The position numbers and the translations under genes were made by a program. Of a stretch of DNA of 64,000 nt, positions 32,128 to 44,762 are shown piece after piece (positions within the stretch are counted from its first letter, which is position 1; every line of letters starts with the position of its first letter). The notes below the pieces were generated by a model. It ran no database searches, was not told where the DNA came from, and saw nothing but the letters and a program-made list of their open reading frames with translations. The stretch covers positions 114,546,385-114,610,384 of the forward strand of contig NC_044981.1 of NCBI RefSeq assembly GCF_008728515.1, given 5' to 3'. The DNA is from Papio anubis (Eukaryota > Chordata > Mammalia > Primates > Cercopithecidae).

Positions 32128-33611
32128 ATCTTTAGGGTTTTCTATATGTAAGATCATGTCATCTGCAAACAGATAATTTTACCTCTTCATTTCCAATCTG
32201 AATGCCTTTTATTTCTTTCTTATCTAATTGCTCTGGCTAGGACTTTCAGTGCTCTGTTGAATATACATGATGAGAGTGGCCATCCTTGTTTTGTTCCTGG
32301 TGTTAGGAAAAAAGGTTTCAACTTTTCACCATTGAGGATGATGGTAGCTGTGGGTTTAACATACATGGCCTTTATTATGTTGAGGTCTATTCCTTTTATA
32401 CCTAGTTTGTTGAGAGTTTTTATCATGAAAGAACATTAAATTTTGTCAAATGATTTTTCTGTGGCTATTGAGATGGACATATGATTTTTATTCTTCACGC
32501 TGTTAATGTTGTATATCACATTTATTGACATGTCTATGTTGAATCACGCTTGCATCCCAGGGACAAATCTCAATTGATTATGGTGTATGATTCTTTAACA
32601 TACTGTTGAATTTGGCTTGCTATTATTTTGTTGAGGATTTTTGCATCCATGTTCATCAGGGATACTGGCCTGCAGTTTTCTTTTTTGGTAGTGTTCTTGT
32701 CTGTCTTTGGTAATGCTGACCTTGTAAAATGCATTTGGAAGTATTCCCATTCCCTTCATTTTTTTTTAAGAGTTTGAGAAGACTTGGTATTAATTATTCT
32801 TTAAATGTTTGATAGAATTCAGTAGCAAAGTCATCTGGTCCTCACTTTTTCTTTCTTGAGAGATTTTTGATTAGTGATTTAACCTCCTTAATTATTAGTA
32901 GTAACTTCAGATTTTCTATTTCTTCATGATTCAGTCTTGTTAAGATACATGTGTCAGGAATTCACTCATTTCTTCTAGGTTATCCAATTTGCTTACACAT
33001 AGTTGTTCATAGTATTTGAACTTAGTATTTTTATTTCTGTGGTATCAGTTGTAATCTCTCCTCTTTTATTTCTTACTTTATGTATTTGAGACTTTTCTTA
33101 TTTTTTTCTTAGTCTAGCTAAAGGCTTGTCAATTCTGTTTTTCAAAACACCAACTGTTAGTTTTGTTTACCTTTTCTATTGTTTTTCTAGTCTTTATTTC
33201 TGCTCCAATCTTTGTTATTTTCTTCTTTCTGCTAAATTTGGGCTTAGTTTATTCTTCTTTTTCTGGTTTCTTAAAGTTTAAAGTTAGGTTGTTTATTTGA
33301 GATCTTTCTTTTTGTTTAATGTAGGTGTTTATTACAATAATCTTCCCTCATAGAACTGCTTTTGCCTCATCTCATAAGTTTGTTAAGTTTCTATTTTCAT
33401 TTGGCTCAATTTTTAAAAAAATTTCTTTCCATTTCTTCTTTGACTCATTGGTTGTTCAGAAGTATGTTGTTTACTTTCCATATATTTGTGAATTTTCCAG
33501 TTTTCCTCCTGTTATTGATTTCTAGTTTGTTACTTTTGTGGTTGGAAGAGATAATTATTATGATTTCAATCTTTTTGAGTTTGTTAAGGCTTCTTTTGTA
33601 GACTAACATAT

Positions 33612-33935
33612 TGCTATAATCTGAAAGTTTATGCTTCCCTACATTTCACATGTTAAAACATAATAATCAATGTCATGATACGATATTAGGAGCCAGGGCC
33701 TTTGGGAGGTGACTAGATCATGAGGGTGAAGCTCTTATGTAAGAAGCTCTTGCCCCTTTCATCAGTGAGGACAGCTGTCCATGAGCCAGTAAGTGGACCC
33801 TCACTAGACAGTAAATCTTCTGCCACCTTTATCTTGAAATTTCCAGCCTCCAGAAGTGTGAGAAATACATTTCTGTTGTTTAAAAGCCATTTAGTTTATG
33901 GCATTTTGTTATAGCAGCCCAAAAGGGCTAAGACA
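33612..33935 (+). mobile_element. MLT1-type solo LTR inserted in L1M, perfect 5-bp target duplication
   Basis: Plus-strand MLT1 LTR: 'cctttgggaggtgactagatc', 'ggaccctcactagacagt', 'tccagcctccagaagtgtg', 'tttctgttgttt' and 'cagcccaaaagggctaagaca'. The 5-mer catat precedes (33607-33611) and follows it (33936-33940), and L1M sequence resumes on both sides. So L1M was in place first. Confidence 0.93.
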
Positions 33936-35117
33936 CATATGAGGATCCTGGAGAATGTTCTAGGTGTGCTCGACGTGCATGTGTACTCTGTTGCTGTTAG
34001 ATGAAATGTTCTGTGTATATATGTTAGGTCCATTTGGTCTAAAGTATAGTTGAAGTCCAATGCTTCCTTATTAATTTTTTTGACTGCATGATCTTCCCAT
34101 TGTTGAAAGTGGGGTATTGAAATCCCATACTATTATTGTATTGCTTTCTATTTCTCCCTTCAGATACACTAAAACTGCTTTATATATTAAGATGCTCTGA
34201 TGTTAGATGTATAGAAACTTATAATTATTATATTCTCTTGGTGAAATTATCCCTTTATTATTATATATCGACCTTCTTGGTTTCTTGTTTCAATTTTTGA
34301 CTTAAGCTCTTTTTTGTGTGATTTTAGTATAGTTACCCCTGTTCTCTTTTGGTTTCCATTTGCATGGAATATCTTTTCCTACCCCTTCACATAAACCTAG
34401 GTATAACCTGAAGTTAGAGTGAGTCTCTTCTAGGCAGCAGATTTAAAAAAAAAATCCATTTAGCCATTCTTTGTCTTTCAAATGGAGAATTTAGCTCATT
34501 TACATTTAAAGTAATTATTGATATGAAAGGACTTACTATTGACATTTTAGTAATTATTTTCTGACTGTTTTGTAGTTCTTACTTATATTCCTTTCTTCTC
34601 CTACTATTTTCCTTTGTGATTTGGTGATTTTTTAAAAAACAGTAGTATGTTTTGATTACTTTATCTTTATATTTTGTGGTCTACTATAGGTTTTTGTTTT
34701 GTGGTTACCATGAGGCTTGCATATAACATATTATAGTTATAACAGTATATTTAAGCTTATAACAACTTCAATTACTTACAACAACTCTCCACTTTTACTT
34801 TCTCATTTTATGTTTTTAATGTCAGAATTTACTTCTTTTTATATTGTGTATCCATTAACAAATTATTGTAGCTATAGTTATTTTTAATACTTTTGTATTT
34901 TAACTGTTATACTAGAGCTAAAAGTGATTTATACATCATCATTACAGTATTAGATTATTCTGAATTTGACTGTACTTACTTACTCTTACTTATCTTGACC
35001 AATGATATTACTAATTAGTGTCTTTTCATTTCAGCTTGAAGAACTCCTTTATCATTTTTTGTAAGTCAAGTCTAGTGGAGATGAACTCGTTCAGCTTTTG
35101 TCCGTCTGGAAAAATGC

Positions 35118-35700
35118 TTATTTTCCTTCATTTCTGAAAGACAGTTTTGCTAGATAAAGTATTTCTGGTTGATCTTTTTTTTCTTTTAGCACTTTGACTA
35201 TATCATCCCACTCTTTCCTGGTCTGCTGGGGTTTCTGGTTAGAAATCTTCTGACAGTCGATTGAAGGTATCCTTGCATGTGACAGGCCTCTTTTCATACT
35301 ACTTTCAAAATCCATCATCTTTGCTTTTTGACATTTGATTATAATGTGTCTTGGTGAAGTTGTCTTTGGCTTAAACCTGTGTGGGAACCTTTGGGCCTCA
35401 TGTATCTGGATATCCATATTTCACTCAAGACTTGGAAAAATTTTAGCTATGATTTCTTTAAATAAATTTATTTTCCTTCCTCTTTTTATTCTCATTTGGA
35501 GACTCCTATAATTCATACAATCTTTTGTTTGGTGGTGACTTATAAATCCCATAGGCTTTCTTTGTTCAATTCTTTTTTCTTCTTTTCTCCTTTGACTGGA
35601 TAATTTCAAATGACCTGTCTTTGAGTCCGCAAATTCTTTCTTCTGCTTGATCAAGTCTGTGGTTGAAATTCTCTGTTGCATTTTTTAGTTCATTCATTGT
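35118..35700 (-). pseudogene. L1M ORF1 remnant (RNA-binding protein C-terminal part)
   Basis: Minus-strand text 'TSPRHIIIKCQKAK' and 'KEWDDIVKVLKEKKDQPEIL' matches the conserved RNA-binding and C-terminal region of L1 ORF1 proteins. The lysine-rich upstream stretch (35421-35681) fits the more variable middle part. Separate frames and stops show it is dead. Confidence 0.8.
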
Positions 35701-35750
35701 ATCTAAGAGTTTGTTTTTTAAATTATTTCTGTTTCTTTGTTAAACTTCTT

Positions 35751-36044
35751 GGCTGGTTGTGGTGGCTCATGCCTGTAATCCCAGCACTTTGGGAGGCTGA
35801 GGTGGGTGGATCACTTGAGGTCAGGTGTTCGTGACCAGACTGACCAACATGGTGGTATTTCTCTACTAAAAATACAAAAATTAGCCGAGTGTGGTGGTGG
35901 GCACCTGTAATCCCAGCTACTTAGGAGGTTGAGGCCAAAGAATCATTTGAATGTGGGAGGAGGAGGTTGCAGTAAGCTGAGATCACACTACTGCACTCCA
36001 GTCTGGGTTACAGAGTGAAACTCTGTCTCCACAAAAACAAAACA
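35751..36044 (+). mobile_element. Alu (AluS-like) inside L1M
   Basis: Plus-strand dimer from 'ggctggttgtggtggctcat' to an A-rich tail with C interruptions. A short target duplication 'aaacttct' is at 35742-35749 and 36045-36052. L1M 5'-UTR text continues on either side. Confidence 0.93.
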
Positions 36045-36369
36045 AAACTTCTCATTTTGCTTATGAACTTTTTTCCTGATTTTTGTTTAGTTGTCTGTGC
36101 TTCTCTTATAGGTCACTGAGATTTCTTTAAACAATGGTTTTGAATACTATTGTCAAGCAATTCATAAATCTTCCTTTCTTTGGGGTTAGTTATGGGAAAT
36201 TTATTGTGTTCCATTGGTGATGTCATGTTTCCTTAGTTTTTCATGTTCCTTGAAGTTTTGCACTGCTGTCTTTGCATTTAAACAAGCAGTCGCTTCCTCT
36301 AATTCTTACTGACTGGCTTAGGGAGAGAAATAACGTGGCCAGTCAGCCCAGTTAGGTACTCTCTGGATT

Positions 36370-36476
36370 TCTCCCCTCCTCCCTCCATCCCTTCCTCCCT
36401 TCCTTCCCTCTTTCTTCCTTCCTTTCTCTCTCTCTTTCTTCCTTTCTCTCTCTTTCTTCCTCTCTCTCTCTTTCTT
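36370..36476. repeat. (CCTT)/(CTCT)/(TTTC) microsatellite at an Alu tail
   Basis: Pyrimidine tract directly left of a minus-strand Alu. It occupies the position of the poly-T tail, so it most likely evolved from that tail. Mixed units suggest age and instability. Antisense ORFs rich in Arg/Glu/Lys across it are artefacts. Confidence 0.93.
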
Positions 36477-36770
36477 GTGAAAAGGCCTTGCACTGTTGCC
36501 CAGGCTGGAGTGCAGTGGTATAATCATGGTTCACTGCAGCCTTGACCTCCTGGGCTCAAGCAGTCCTCATGCCTCAGCCTCTGGAGTAGCTGGAACTACA
36601 GGCACACACCACCACACACAGTTAATTTAAAAAAAAAAAATTTTTTTTTTTTTGTAGACACAGGGTCTCAGTAGGTTGTCCAGGCTGGTCTCGAACTCTT
36701 GGGCTCAAGCGATCCTCCTGCCTTGGCTTTCCAAAGTACTGAGATTATAGGCATGAGCCACTGTACATAG
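36477..36770 (-). mobile_element. Alu (AluJ-like) inside L1M
   Basis: Minus-strand dimer: 'cactgttgcccaggctggag', 'ctgcagccttgacctcctgg', a linker of A12/T12 near 36628-36651 and the 5' end 'gagccactgtacatagtc'. Old by divergence and by the 'cttgacctcctgggctcaag' motif. L1M 5'-UTR resumes at 36771. Confidence 0.92.
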
Positions 36771-37690
36771 TCTCACACCTTTGCTATGCATTCATCCATA
36801 CCACTCTCTGCTTCTCTTTTGAAGGGGAATTCTTAAGATTGTATGGCTTCTCACAGTCTCACTGAGTCACAGTGCATGCTCAGTGCCTCTGCTTTGTTCC
36901 TAAGGGTGATACCCTAGGGAAAAAAATGCTCAAGTTTATGTGTCTTCTCCCAATCTTGCAGAGGCAAGCTGGCTGATTGTGCAGGCTCCCAAGCCATTTG
37001 CAAAGGCTCACACTCACTGTGCATTGGGAGGAAGACTGTAGGGGTGAGAGGGAAATGCACAGGGATCCAGTCACAGAGTGTTTGTGAAGGTGAGCCATGA
37101 CAAACATTGTAAGTCCTCATGGGGCCATTTGGAGTGGGCGTGCTGTTGAGGCATTCCAACTGACTTGTAAGTGGACTACCTGATGGAATCTGAGAAGATG
37201 GTTAGTAGGTTACATGCCCCTTTGTTGGGTTTCTTGGTTAGTTGCTGTGAATCCCTTCCTCTCTTCCCTGCTCCCAGGCTCCCCCAGCTACTCAGTTATG
37301 CTGATTTTTTTTTCAGTATTCTGGGTGGGGCAAGGAGTTAGGCCTCTTGAGCAGCATTCTGCACAACTGGGAAGGCCAGGGCTCATTCACTATGCTTTTT
37401 ACTTCCCTTAATGGGAGAAACTTGTGGACCACGTGGGTCTCTTTTGTCACTGACCTATGCCAAATTGGGGGAGGAGTAATGTGGGTAAAATGAAACTGTT
37501 CTTCTTACCCTCTTCAATGCATCAATTCTTAGATTTTTGCTTCAACAGCATGCTGAAGCTTCTCTGGACTCCCAGACTCCCACAAAGCTAATCTCTTCCA
37601 TGGGTGGCTGTCTAAATTGGTGCACTGTAGGGAGATAAGGACAGAAAGCTCCTATATTCCTCCATTTTGCTGACATTACTCTTCTGGAAG

Positions 37691-38466
37691 ACTTAACATT
37701 ACAAAGATGGCAATATGCTCTAAATTCCTCTACAGATTCAATGCAATCCTTATAAAAATACTGACTGCCTTTTTTTGCATAAAAGAATAATCTGATCCTA
37801 AGATTTGTATAGAAATGCCAGGGACCCAAATAACCAAAATAATCTTGAAAAAGAACAAAGATGAAGCACTCACACTTCCAAATTTTAAAACTTATTATAA
37901 AACTACAGTAATTAAGACTTTGTGATACTGACATAAGGATAGGCATGTAAATCAATAAAATACAATTGAGAGTCCAGAAATAAGCCCACACATTTGTGGT
38001 TTATTGATTTCAACAAAGTGGTAATAATAACCAAAAATTGAAAAAATCAAAATATTCATCAACTGATTAAATAAAATACGACATAGCCACACAATGGAAT
38101 TTTTTGACAACAAAAAGAAACGCAGTACTGATACATGCTGCAACATAGATGAAACTCAAAGACATTATGCCAAGAAAAGAAGCCAGTCACAAAAGATCAC
38201 ATATTATACGACCCCACTTATATGACAAATCTAGAATAGGCAAATGTACAGAGAAAAGTAGGTTAGTGGTTACCTAGAATTTGGGAGTAAGTGAGGAAGA
38301 ATGGGCAGTGATTATTTTAGGTGGAGGATGACGAAATTGTTCTAAAATTAGGTTACAGTGACAGGTGTGCAACTTTGCCAATATTCTAAAAACCTTTGAA
38401 TTGTACACTTTAAACAGGTGAACTTTATGGTATGTAGATTATAGTTCAATAAATCTGTTAAAAAGT
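37691..38466 (+). mobile_element. L1M 3' end (late ORF2 and 3' UTR), plus orientation
   Basis: Plus-strand L1M: 'ctacagattcaatgcaatcc' near 37730, 'caatggaattttttgac', 'gatgaaactcaaagacatt', then the 3' UTR ('ttgtacactttaaacaggtg', 'agttcaataaatctgttaaa') to an A-rich end near 38466. It starts just after the reverse transcriptase core, about 290 bp downstream of where the minus-strand L1M ends at 32128, when positions are compared with another L1 in this window. Confidence 0.85.
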
Positions 38467-38512
38467 TGAAAGACAGAAGCATTGCCTTATCTCCGATGTG
38501 CCCTAGGTACGC

Positions 38513-38554
38513 ATGGTTACTTTACTGCCATTTATGGTTACTTTACTGCCATTT
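38513..38554. repeat. Perfect two-copy 21-bp tandem duplication
   Basis: Two identical 21-bp copies, 38513-38533 and 38534-38554, each starting 'atggttactttactgcc'. No mismatch, so the duplication is probably recent compared with the surrounding decayed L1M. Confidence 0.92.
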
Positions 38555-41500
38555 TAGGTTAATATGGGCAACTTGGATAGTTAACTGTTCCCTGTTCATA
38601 CCTAACCCTCCATAACTATAAGGAAGTCATGACTACCTAGAGACAAAAACTCTACACTACACAGGATTCTCAACTTAGTCCACTAAAAAAAAGTTTAAGC
38701 TGCTCTTTGTGTTATCTTCATTTTCTGTAATGAAACACTTGTTTTAGTCCAGCCAAACAACTCCTAGGTACTCATGAACTCCATTCACTTTCTTCTTTTC
38801 TCACTCTTGCTGTCACTCTCTTCTCACCTTCAAAGTAATATCCATTTTCAAAGTATTAAAATCAGGTCTTTAAGAAAGGTTACTCTTATTTATTACTATG
38901 ATGATGTCATCTCTACCCTCCTTGAATCTACTCTCCTTAGAAACACACTGAACATAAACTACATGCCAGACTCTGATTACCACTGAGGATCCAAAGATGA
39001 ATGACCCAAATTTCTGTCTGGAAGAAGCTTTCAATCTAAGTGAAGTGACAGATATGTGTACATGCACTCAACGAGTATATGACAACATAAAACAATGCAA
39101 CAGGTGCAGAAGGGGAGTATAATTACTTTCAATCAGAAGAGATGGGAAGGCCTCCAAATTCAAACAGATCTTTGTAAATCTGTCATATTGTCAGTTGACT
39201 TCAAAGCTTTACAAGATATCATGAATCAAATTCCAAAGTTAAAGAACAAAGTATAGGACCTAACAGTTGGTCCCTTTTCACAAATGGAAACTACTAGTTA
39301 ATTTCATATTCATGTGGACCCTATAAATATTAATAAGATTAGGTTATAAGATGGGATTCTTATAAAAGGAACCAAAAGAATGTGAGGACGCTAAAAATGA
39401 AACCAACATTTTAAAGAGTGAATATTTCTGAATCACAAAATGAAACTCTTTTATAGCCAAAACCTGCAAACCAAATAAAAACCAAATCCAACCAAAACAA
39501 ACAATATTCTACCTCCAAATAGATAAATACCGTGTTTCCTAAGGCTTGATCTTCTCACTGTCTACAGGATTCCTGTACAATTCATGGTCACTGTGAGAGT
39601 GACCCTTTGAGTTACCCTTGAAGACACTGAGAACCAAGAGGGAAGCTTGGCTCTATGGTGCCACGCTCATAGGAACTTTGACTAGTTCATTAGTTGATGG
39701 TGTCACTCCCCACTCTCTCTTGCACATTTTGCTGTGTATTTTGGTATTGCATGAATGACTCTTGTCCAAAACCTGGAAACTTGAATCAGTTTTTGAGCTT
39801 TTTCATGTACAAGGATCATCCTAACACAATAGGCAAAACAAAGTGAGATGGAAAGCAAAGAGCTTCTTTTGTGGGATCTGAGGTCACAAATCCCCACTTC
39901 CTCATATGGTAACTGATGATACATCTCCCGGATTTTGTTCCCCACAGACCTTGACCTTAATTAGTCTCCTGGCCCTTGAGGATTTTCCTGAATTGCCCAT
40001 CACTCTTTCCACTTGAATCTATATGACACGAGATGCCTATTCTATTGATCTTTGCATCCACACAGGGTGCCCAACATCATCTTCATTCTTAGTTAGATTC
40101 TTGGTCCCGTTTCTTCTTGCACAGCCTTGTTCAGCCCAGAATGACATCTCCCTCATAGGAATTTAACTTTCCAGTGTTCTGTTATGCGCTTGGTTCATGG
40201 TTGTTTAGTGAATGAATAAACCAATTCTATCATTTTTTAAAGAATTTATGTAAAGACAAACAGAATAGTTGTTCTCCAGTTCACTTATTAGTCAGTTGTC
40301 TGTAAGTCATATAACTATTCCTAGACCCAAATAGAATGCATAAAATTCCAACTTTAAAAACCTGCAGGATGAGAGAAAATGAAATCTGCTACTATCTTTT
40401 AATGTCTTTAAGGTGATAGGCAGTAAGAAAGCTGCCAAAATCAGAATCAATCTCAAATATATATTTTTTTCTCTGGGAGTGATTGAAAGGGAGCATAAAA
40501 AGATGTCAAGCTGACAGATGGATTACTACTATTTCAGATTTGCAACTAGAAAACAAGGCCAGGCTGTGGATCTCAATGTGAAATTGCAAGTCCTCTATCT
40601 ATTTCAGGAGATCATACGGGAACAACTTATTTTATTTCCCAGTCATCCCCCACTTCTCTTACATACACAGCAGCTGTCATACTTGATGCGAGCTGCTCAA
40701 GGACAGTGCTAGAGTTGGATTCCTCCAGACTTTCCTTTACCCAACCATTTTAAAAAAGTGTAACAATTTACAAAAGCTGAGAGGCTTGTAAATATATGTT
40801 TCTCTATGGTAAAGAGGTAATCCCTAAGATTGGATTATATCGTTGAAAGTTACAATATTGAATACTGTCTTTAGCACCATCCAGCATCTCCTAGGATCAT
40901 CTTTCCTCTGGGTGACCTCACTTCCTACATTCCTTTCTTCTGGGATAAATTGCTGCCTGTACTTAGACTGCCTGCCCCAGGCATTCTTTCATTTTCTGAC
41001 CATTTCCATATGAGCCTCCTCCCATCAAAATTTATCTTTTATATTTCCTGACACTAAAGAAAGAGATATGCCAAGCCCAAGCTCAGAGAGAGTTTAATAT
41101 TTGAGAAACTGCTTTACGTATTTCTGCTCCAGAGTTATTTTCATTTAAACAGATGGCTACTGAAACATATTGCTTTAATGTAATATAATGCATGTAAGAG
41201 TAGAAATTTAGACTGTGCAGCAACAATAATAATGCCCCATCTCATTTCACACTACAGAGGTGGCTATTACCCCTATAAATAAAACTGAGGTTATGCTTTG
41301 ATCTTCAAGAAAAAAAGCCTATATTCTACTTCAGTTGAGTCATTTATTATTCAAATGCTATTGTTTGATATTACTTTTCCTGGACACTATATTTTCTCAC
41401 TCACCTTCACACTCACATGATTTTAAATATTTTAAATAACCTTTTATTTATAGTCTGTTTTTTGGTATGGAACATTTCCAATGTTTCATCATGAAACAAC

Positions 41501-41859
41501 GAACTTAATAGCAAATTCCTATAATCTACTAACAAAACAGATCTAAACTTTAAAAAGCAATATTATCTTGCTTCATTTTCTGAAGTCAACTTATTAAAAA
41601 GTCATCAAGAGTGATGTAGCATCTTATTATCAAAGGGCAGTCAAAAAGAGTATGGTTCCGGCTCCTTTCTGTTCATCAATTAGTGGTGTATCATTAGAAA
41701 ATGACTCCACTGTGCTGGGTCTCTAAACACTGAGAACTGGATTTAATAATTCCTGAAATTTTTTAGGTCCACCTTTCTCTGGATCTAAAAAGTTGTGGTC
41801 CAGTTTTCTCTCACAGACATAAACACATAATTTTTATTATTTTATCTAGACTATTTGTT
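38555..41859. other. Unique sequence with one L2-like patch, no gene
   Basis: Over 3 kb without a gene. The only repeat I can suggest is the L2-like patch at 38945-39120. Short ORFs on both strands (for example about 80 codons at 39703-39945 minus) show no domain. AT-rich throughout. Confidence 0.4.
38945..39120 (-). mobile_element. L2-like fragment
   Basis: 'aactacatgccagactctg', 'gaggatccaaagatgaatga', 'gaagaagctttcaatctaag' and 'gacagatatgtgtacatgc' keep the order of the minus-strand L2 3' region. Strong divergence. Confidence 0.5.
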
Positions 41860-42078
41860 ATAGTATCATGGTTATCAGTTCTGGCCTAAGTTTGGATTCT
41901 ACCTTCACCACTTTCTACTTCTGCAAACTTGCGAAAATCACCAGGCTTCTCTAAGCTTCAGTCCCTAATTCATTAAAATGGTAAAATAGCACCCACTTCA
42001 TGGGGCTATTACAATTTTAATATGTGTATAAGTACTTAGCTCAGTGTCTGGTGCATAGCAGACTTTCAATAAAGGAGA
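41860..42078 (+). mobile_element. MIR
   Basis: Nearly complete plus-strand MIR: 'ttggattctaccttcacca', 'aaacttgcgaaaatcacc', 'gcttcagtccctaattcatt', 'ggggctattacaattttaat' and the 3' end 'cttagctcagtgtctggtgc' with 'tttcaataaa'. Confidence 0.87.
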
Positions 42079-44644
42079 AGTCCAAGAAATGTATGATGCT
42101 AAGAAAACAACTGAATTTAATTATTTATAATTATTAGTGTTTAATTTTAAGTCCACATGTACTAAGCAAACATCCCAAAAGGTTGCTTTTCAAAATATTC
42201 TTCAGGGAAAAAAATCAGAGGGTGGGATGTTCCATTACGTTGGGGAAGCTAGGTCTCCCTTTTTGAGATTTATAATGTTCATGGCATGTTAAAAGGTCTG
42301 ATGAGCCCTAAAATATAGAAAAAAATGCTAACCTGGCTTATCTCAGCATTTCTCAAACTTATTTCACTGGGTTACCCACTTCCCCCCAACTCAAATCTTA
42401 TTAACTTCTCCAATAAGTAGTGTTCTCCGACACACTTCAGGAAATGCTCTTTTGGGTTGTGATTCTTTTCCCTTCTTTTAATCTCATCTTCCTTTAGGAT
42501 TGCTTCCTTAATTGATCAGTGGAAATTAGTGTTGCTGGAATATTCAAGTACATATAAAAATAGCTAAGCAAGACGGATGAACTCGATGTTATGTTTTGTT
42601 CATGTTGACAAGGCCTAAAACACAGCCCAATCAATCAAAGTTCCTTGCACACTGAACACCAATTGCTAATTATGCTTGCAGTCAAATGTAGTGAGGAACT
42701 CCTTGACAGGATCACAGACTTAAGACTCACCTCCTACAAATATTGAATACGATAGTATTTTACATAGCTCTTCATCCACAGAGATGCCCAAGATGGCTGG
42801 CATCTATTTAGTTATTTCATTAAAGTATTCAACTGAGAACTATAGAAAGCAACTAGGAAACCATAGCCATGGAATTGATGCATGTGAGGTCATCATTCTG
42901 GCATTGGCTCTGGATGATTGGTGTGGAAATTTGGCTAATCACATCAGATTTGGGACACCCACTTGATACCAAAGAGCCAGTAACTGGACTCACCAAATAC
43001 TCAGAAAATTTCAAATTCCTTGACTTTTAGGTATCCAGACCATCCAAGAATCTTGCTAGTTTATTTTTGTCCCTTTTTCTAGACATACATTGTATTTCTG
43101 TACTAGTGATCCTAATTGTCACCAGAAAGTTGGACTACAGAGACAAAAAATAAATTTTTTTTTAAAGTGAGAAAGAAACCTCATTTTAAAAAAACCATGA
43201 AAAATGAAAGTATAAAAACCAAAAACGACTCAGTGAGGGAAAGAAGATTAGTTCTGGGACTAAAAGCATTGAGTATTTCCTCCAAAAATAAATGTTTCAA
43301 TGTTCATATGAATTATTATACATCTTTTATGGGGAAAAAACTTGACCTAAAGGAAATAAGAAAGTCCAAAATTCTGTCATATACAAACAATATACCCTGG
43401 AAACAAATAACTGTAACCCGCAACTTAGCAAAATAATGGTAAAAATTCTTCTTTTCCAATAATTCCAAGTAACCCACAAGGATTATTGGTTTTGGCATAT
43501 GCTTATATTTTACAGGGAATCTCAGGAGAGGACTTCCAATAAATGCTTTCCCTGGGTAAAATTTTTACATTAAAAATGTACATTAAAGTAAAACCTTATT
43601 TCTAATCACTCTTCAGCCTCGATATTCTACAGACACCAGTTTAAATTACTATTATGTTTTTAGTAATTTAACTAATTTAACTAGTTGCTTAACAGAATTC
43701 TGTTCCATCAGAAAGGCACACAAATAAAAAAAATTGCGGTGACTCACACTACATCATAGCTGGAAACAACAAAACATTTTAAAGGTCTTTTGTATAACAT
43801 ATTGCAAGTCACCAGCTGTTTTTCTGATCCATAGAGCAAATCCTGCACTGAAAGACTGCTGCCCAGAAGGCATGAGCTGACATTGATTTGAATCCACCAG
43901 CTCTCCCAGTGGATCAGATGGCATCTCAGCATTGGAATCAGTATTGCTATCACATACTCATCTGTCGCCTCATGGGACAAGAGCTGCAAGAAATATGAAG
44001 GGAAATTGCTCCTGTTAAGGGATAGCTACATTTATTTCTGTTACAAAAAGGCCACCACTTATACTATACATGTTAAAATGATGCCTAACTATGTAAAAGG
44101 AATCCATCCTTTCTGCCCAAATGTTAATAAGCTCCACAAAATAATACATTATTTCTGCTTCCCAGCCCTATTTATAGCCTTTCTTGAGGTTGAGCTAACC
44201 AAGTGATTGTCAAGGCTGCATGAAAGTGATTTGTTCTCTTAGAAACTCACACTCAGTGATAATTCAGAGACACTGCCACTTTTTGTGCCTATTTCCATCC
44301 TTGTGAGCTTACTCACCAAAGCAAGGATCCTTGCATCTTTATTTATTCACCAGTTTCCAGGAGAGTCCTGTAATTTGAAAGACTGCAACCATTTTGGAGA
44401 AAGCAATTTCAAATTTGAACTCATTTTCTAAGCCAAAAATAAACTGACTTTGCTTAATGGAAAGCAGTGCCATCCTCCTAAGAGTTCATTAGCCCTCTGC
44501 ACTTTTGTTTCTTCACATGAACAGCAGGACACTGACTTCCAGTAAATGTTTGTGAAGCTCAGTGATGCAAAACAGCCTGACTTAAGCCTGGACTCACAGA
44601 AAAAGCACAGCCTTCAACCCCAAATCACACACATATCTACTTCC
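42079..44644. other. Unique AT-rich sequence, no gene
   Basis: About 2.6 kb with no identified repeat and no gene. A 106-codon ORF at 43116-43436 plus is Lys/Asn/Ser-rich, follows the AT composition and lacks domain signs. Nothing else recognisable. Confidence 0.4.
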
Positions 44645-44762
44645 TCCATCCATTCATCTGTTAATCCATCTATCTATCCAACAAATATTTATTGAATACC
44701 TATTATGAACAGCGTCTTCTGTTATAGAGCTTACCAGGTAGAAGGGAGGTGGGATTATTCAT
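44645..44762 (-). mobile_element. L2 3' fragment
   Basis: 'ccatctatctatccaacaaa' then 'tatttattgaatacctatta', 'gcgtcttctgttatagagct': the minus-strand L2 3' terminus with its ATCC/ATTC repeat end. Confidence 0.75.

Larger units (their letters stand above)
32128..37690 (-). mobile_element. L1M, reverse transcriptase region to 5' UTR, minus orientation
   Basis: Old L1 read from right to left: 5' UTR (about 36045-37690, ending 'tcctccattttgctgac'), ORF1 (about 35118-35700), the intervening and endonuclease regions, then reverse transcriptase ending at 32128 just after the catalytic loop. 32220-32426 still reads NKLGIKGIDLNIIKAMYVKP-type text. It is interrupted by an MLT1 LTR (33612-33935) and two Alus. 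The 3' part is absent on this strand. Its 5' end touches a plus-strand L1M 3' end at 37691, which may be the missing part. Confidence 0.85.

Noticed and set aside
36299..36534. Three overlapping Lys/Arg/Glu-rich minus-strand ORFs
   Set aside because: Translations of the CT/CCTT microsatellite at an Alu tail in three frames.
37542..37991. 149-codon minus-strand ORF with hydrophobic start
   Set aside because: Crosses the junction at 37690 between L1M 3' end (antisense) and L1M 5' UTR; not a conserved frame.
43116..43436. 106-codon Lys/Asn-rich plus-strand ORF
   Set aside because: Composition follows local AT content, no domain, no neighbouring exons or promoter signs.
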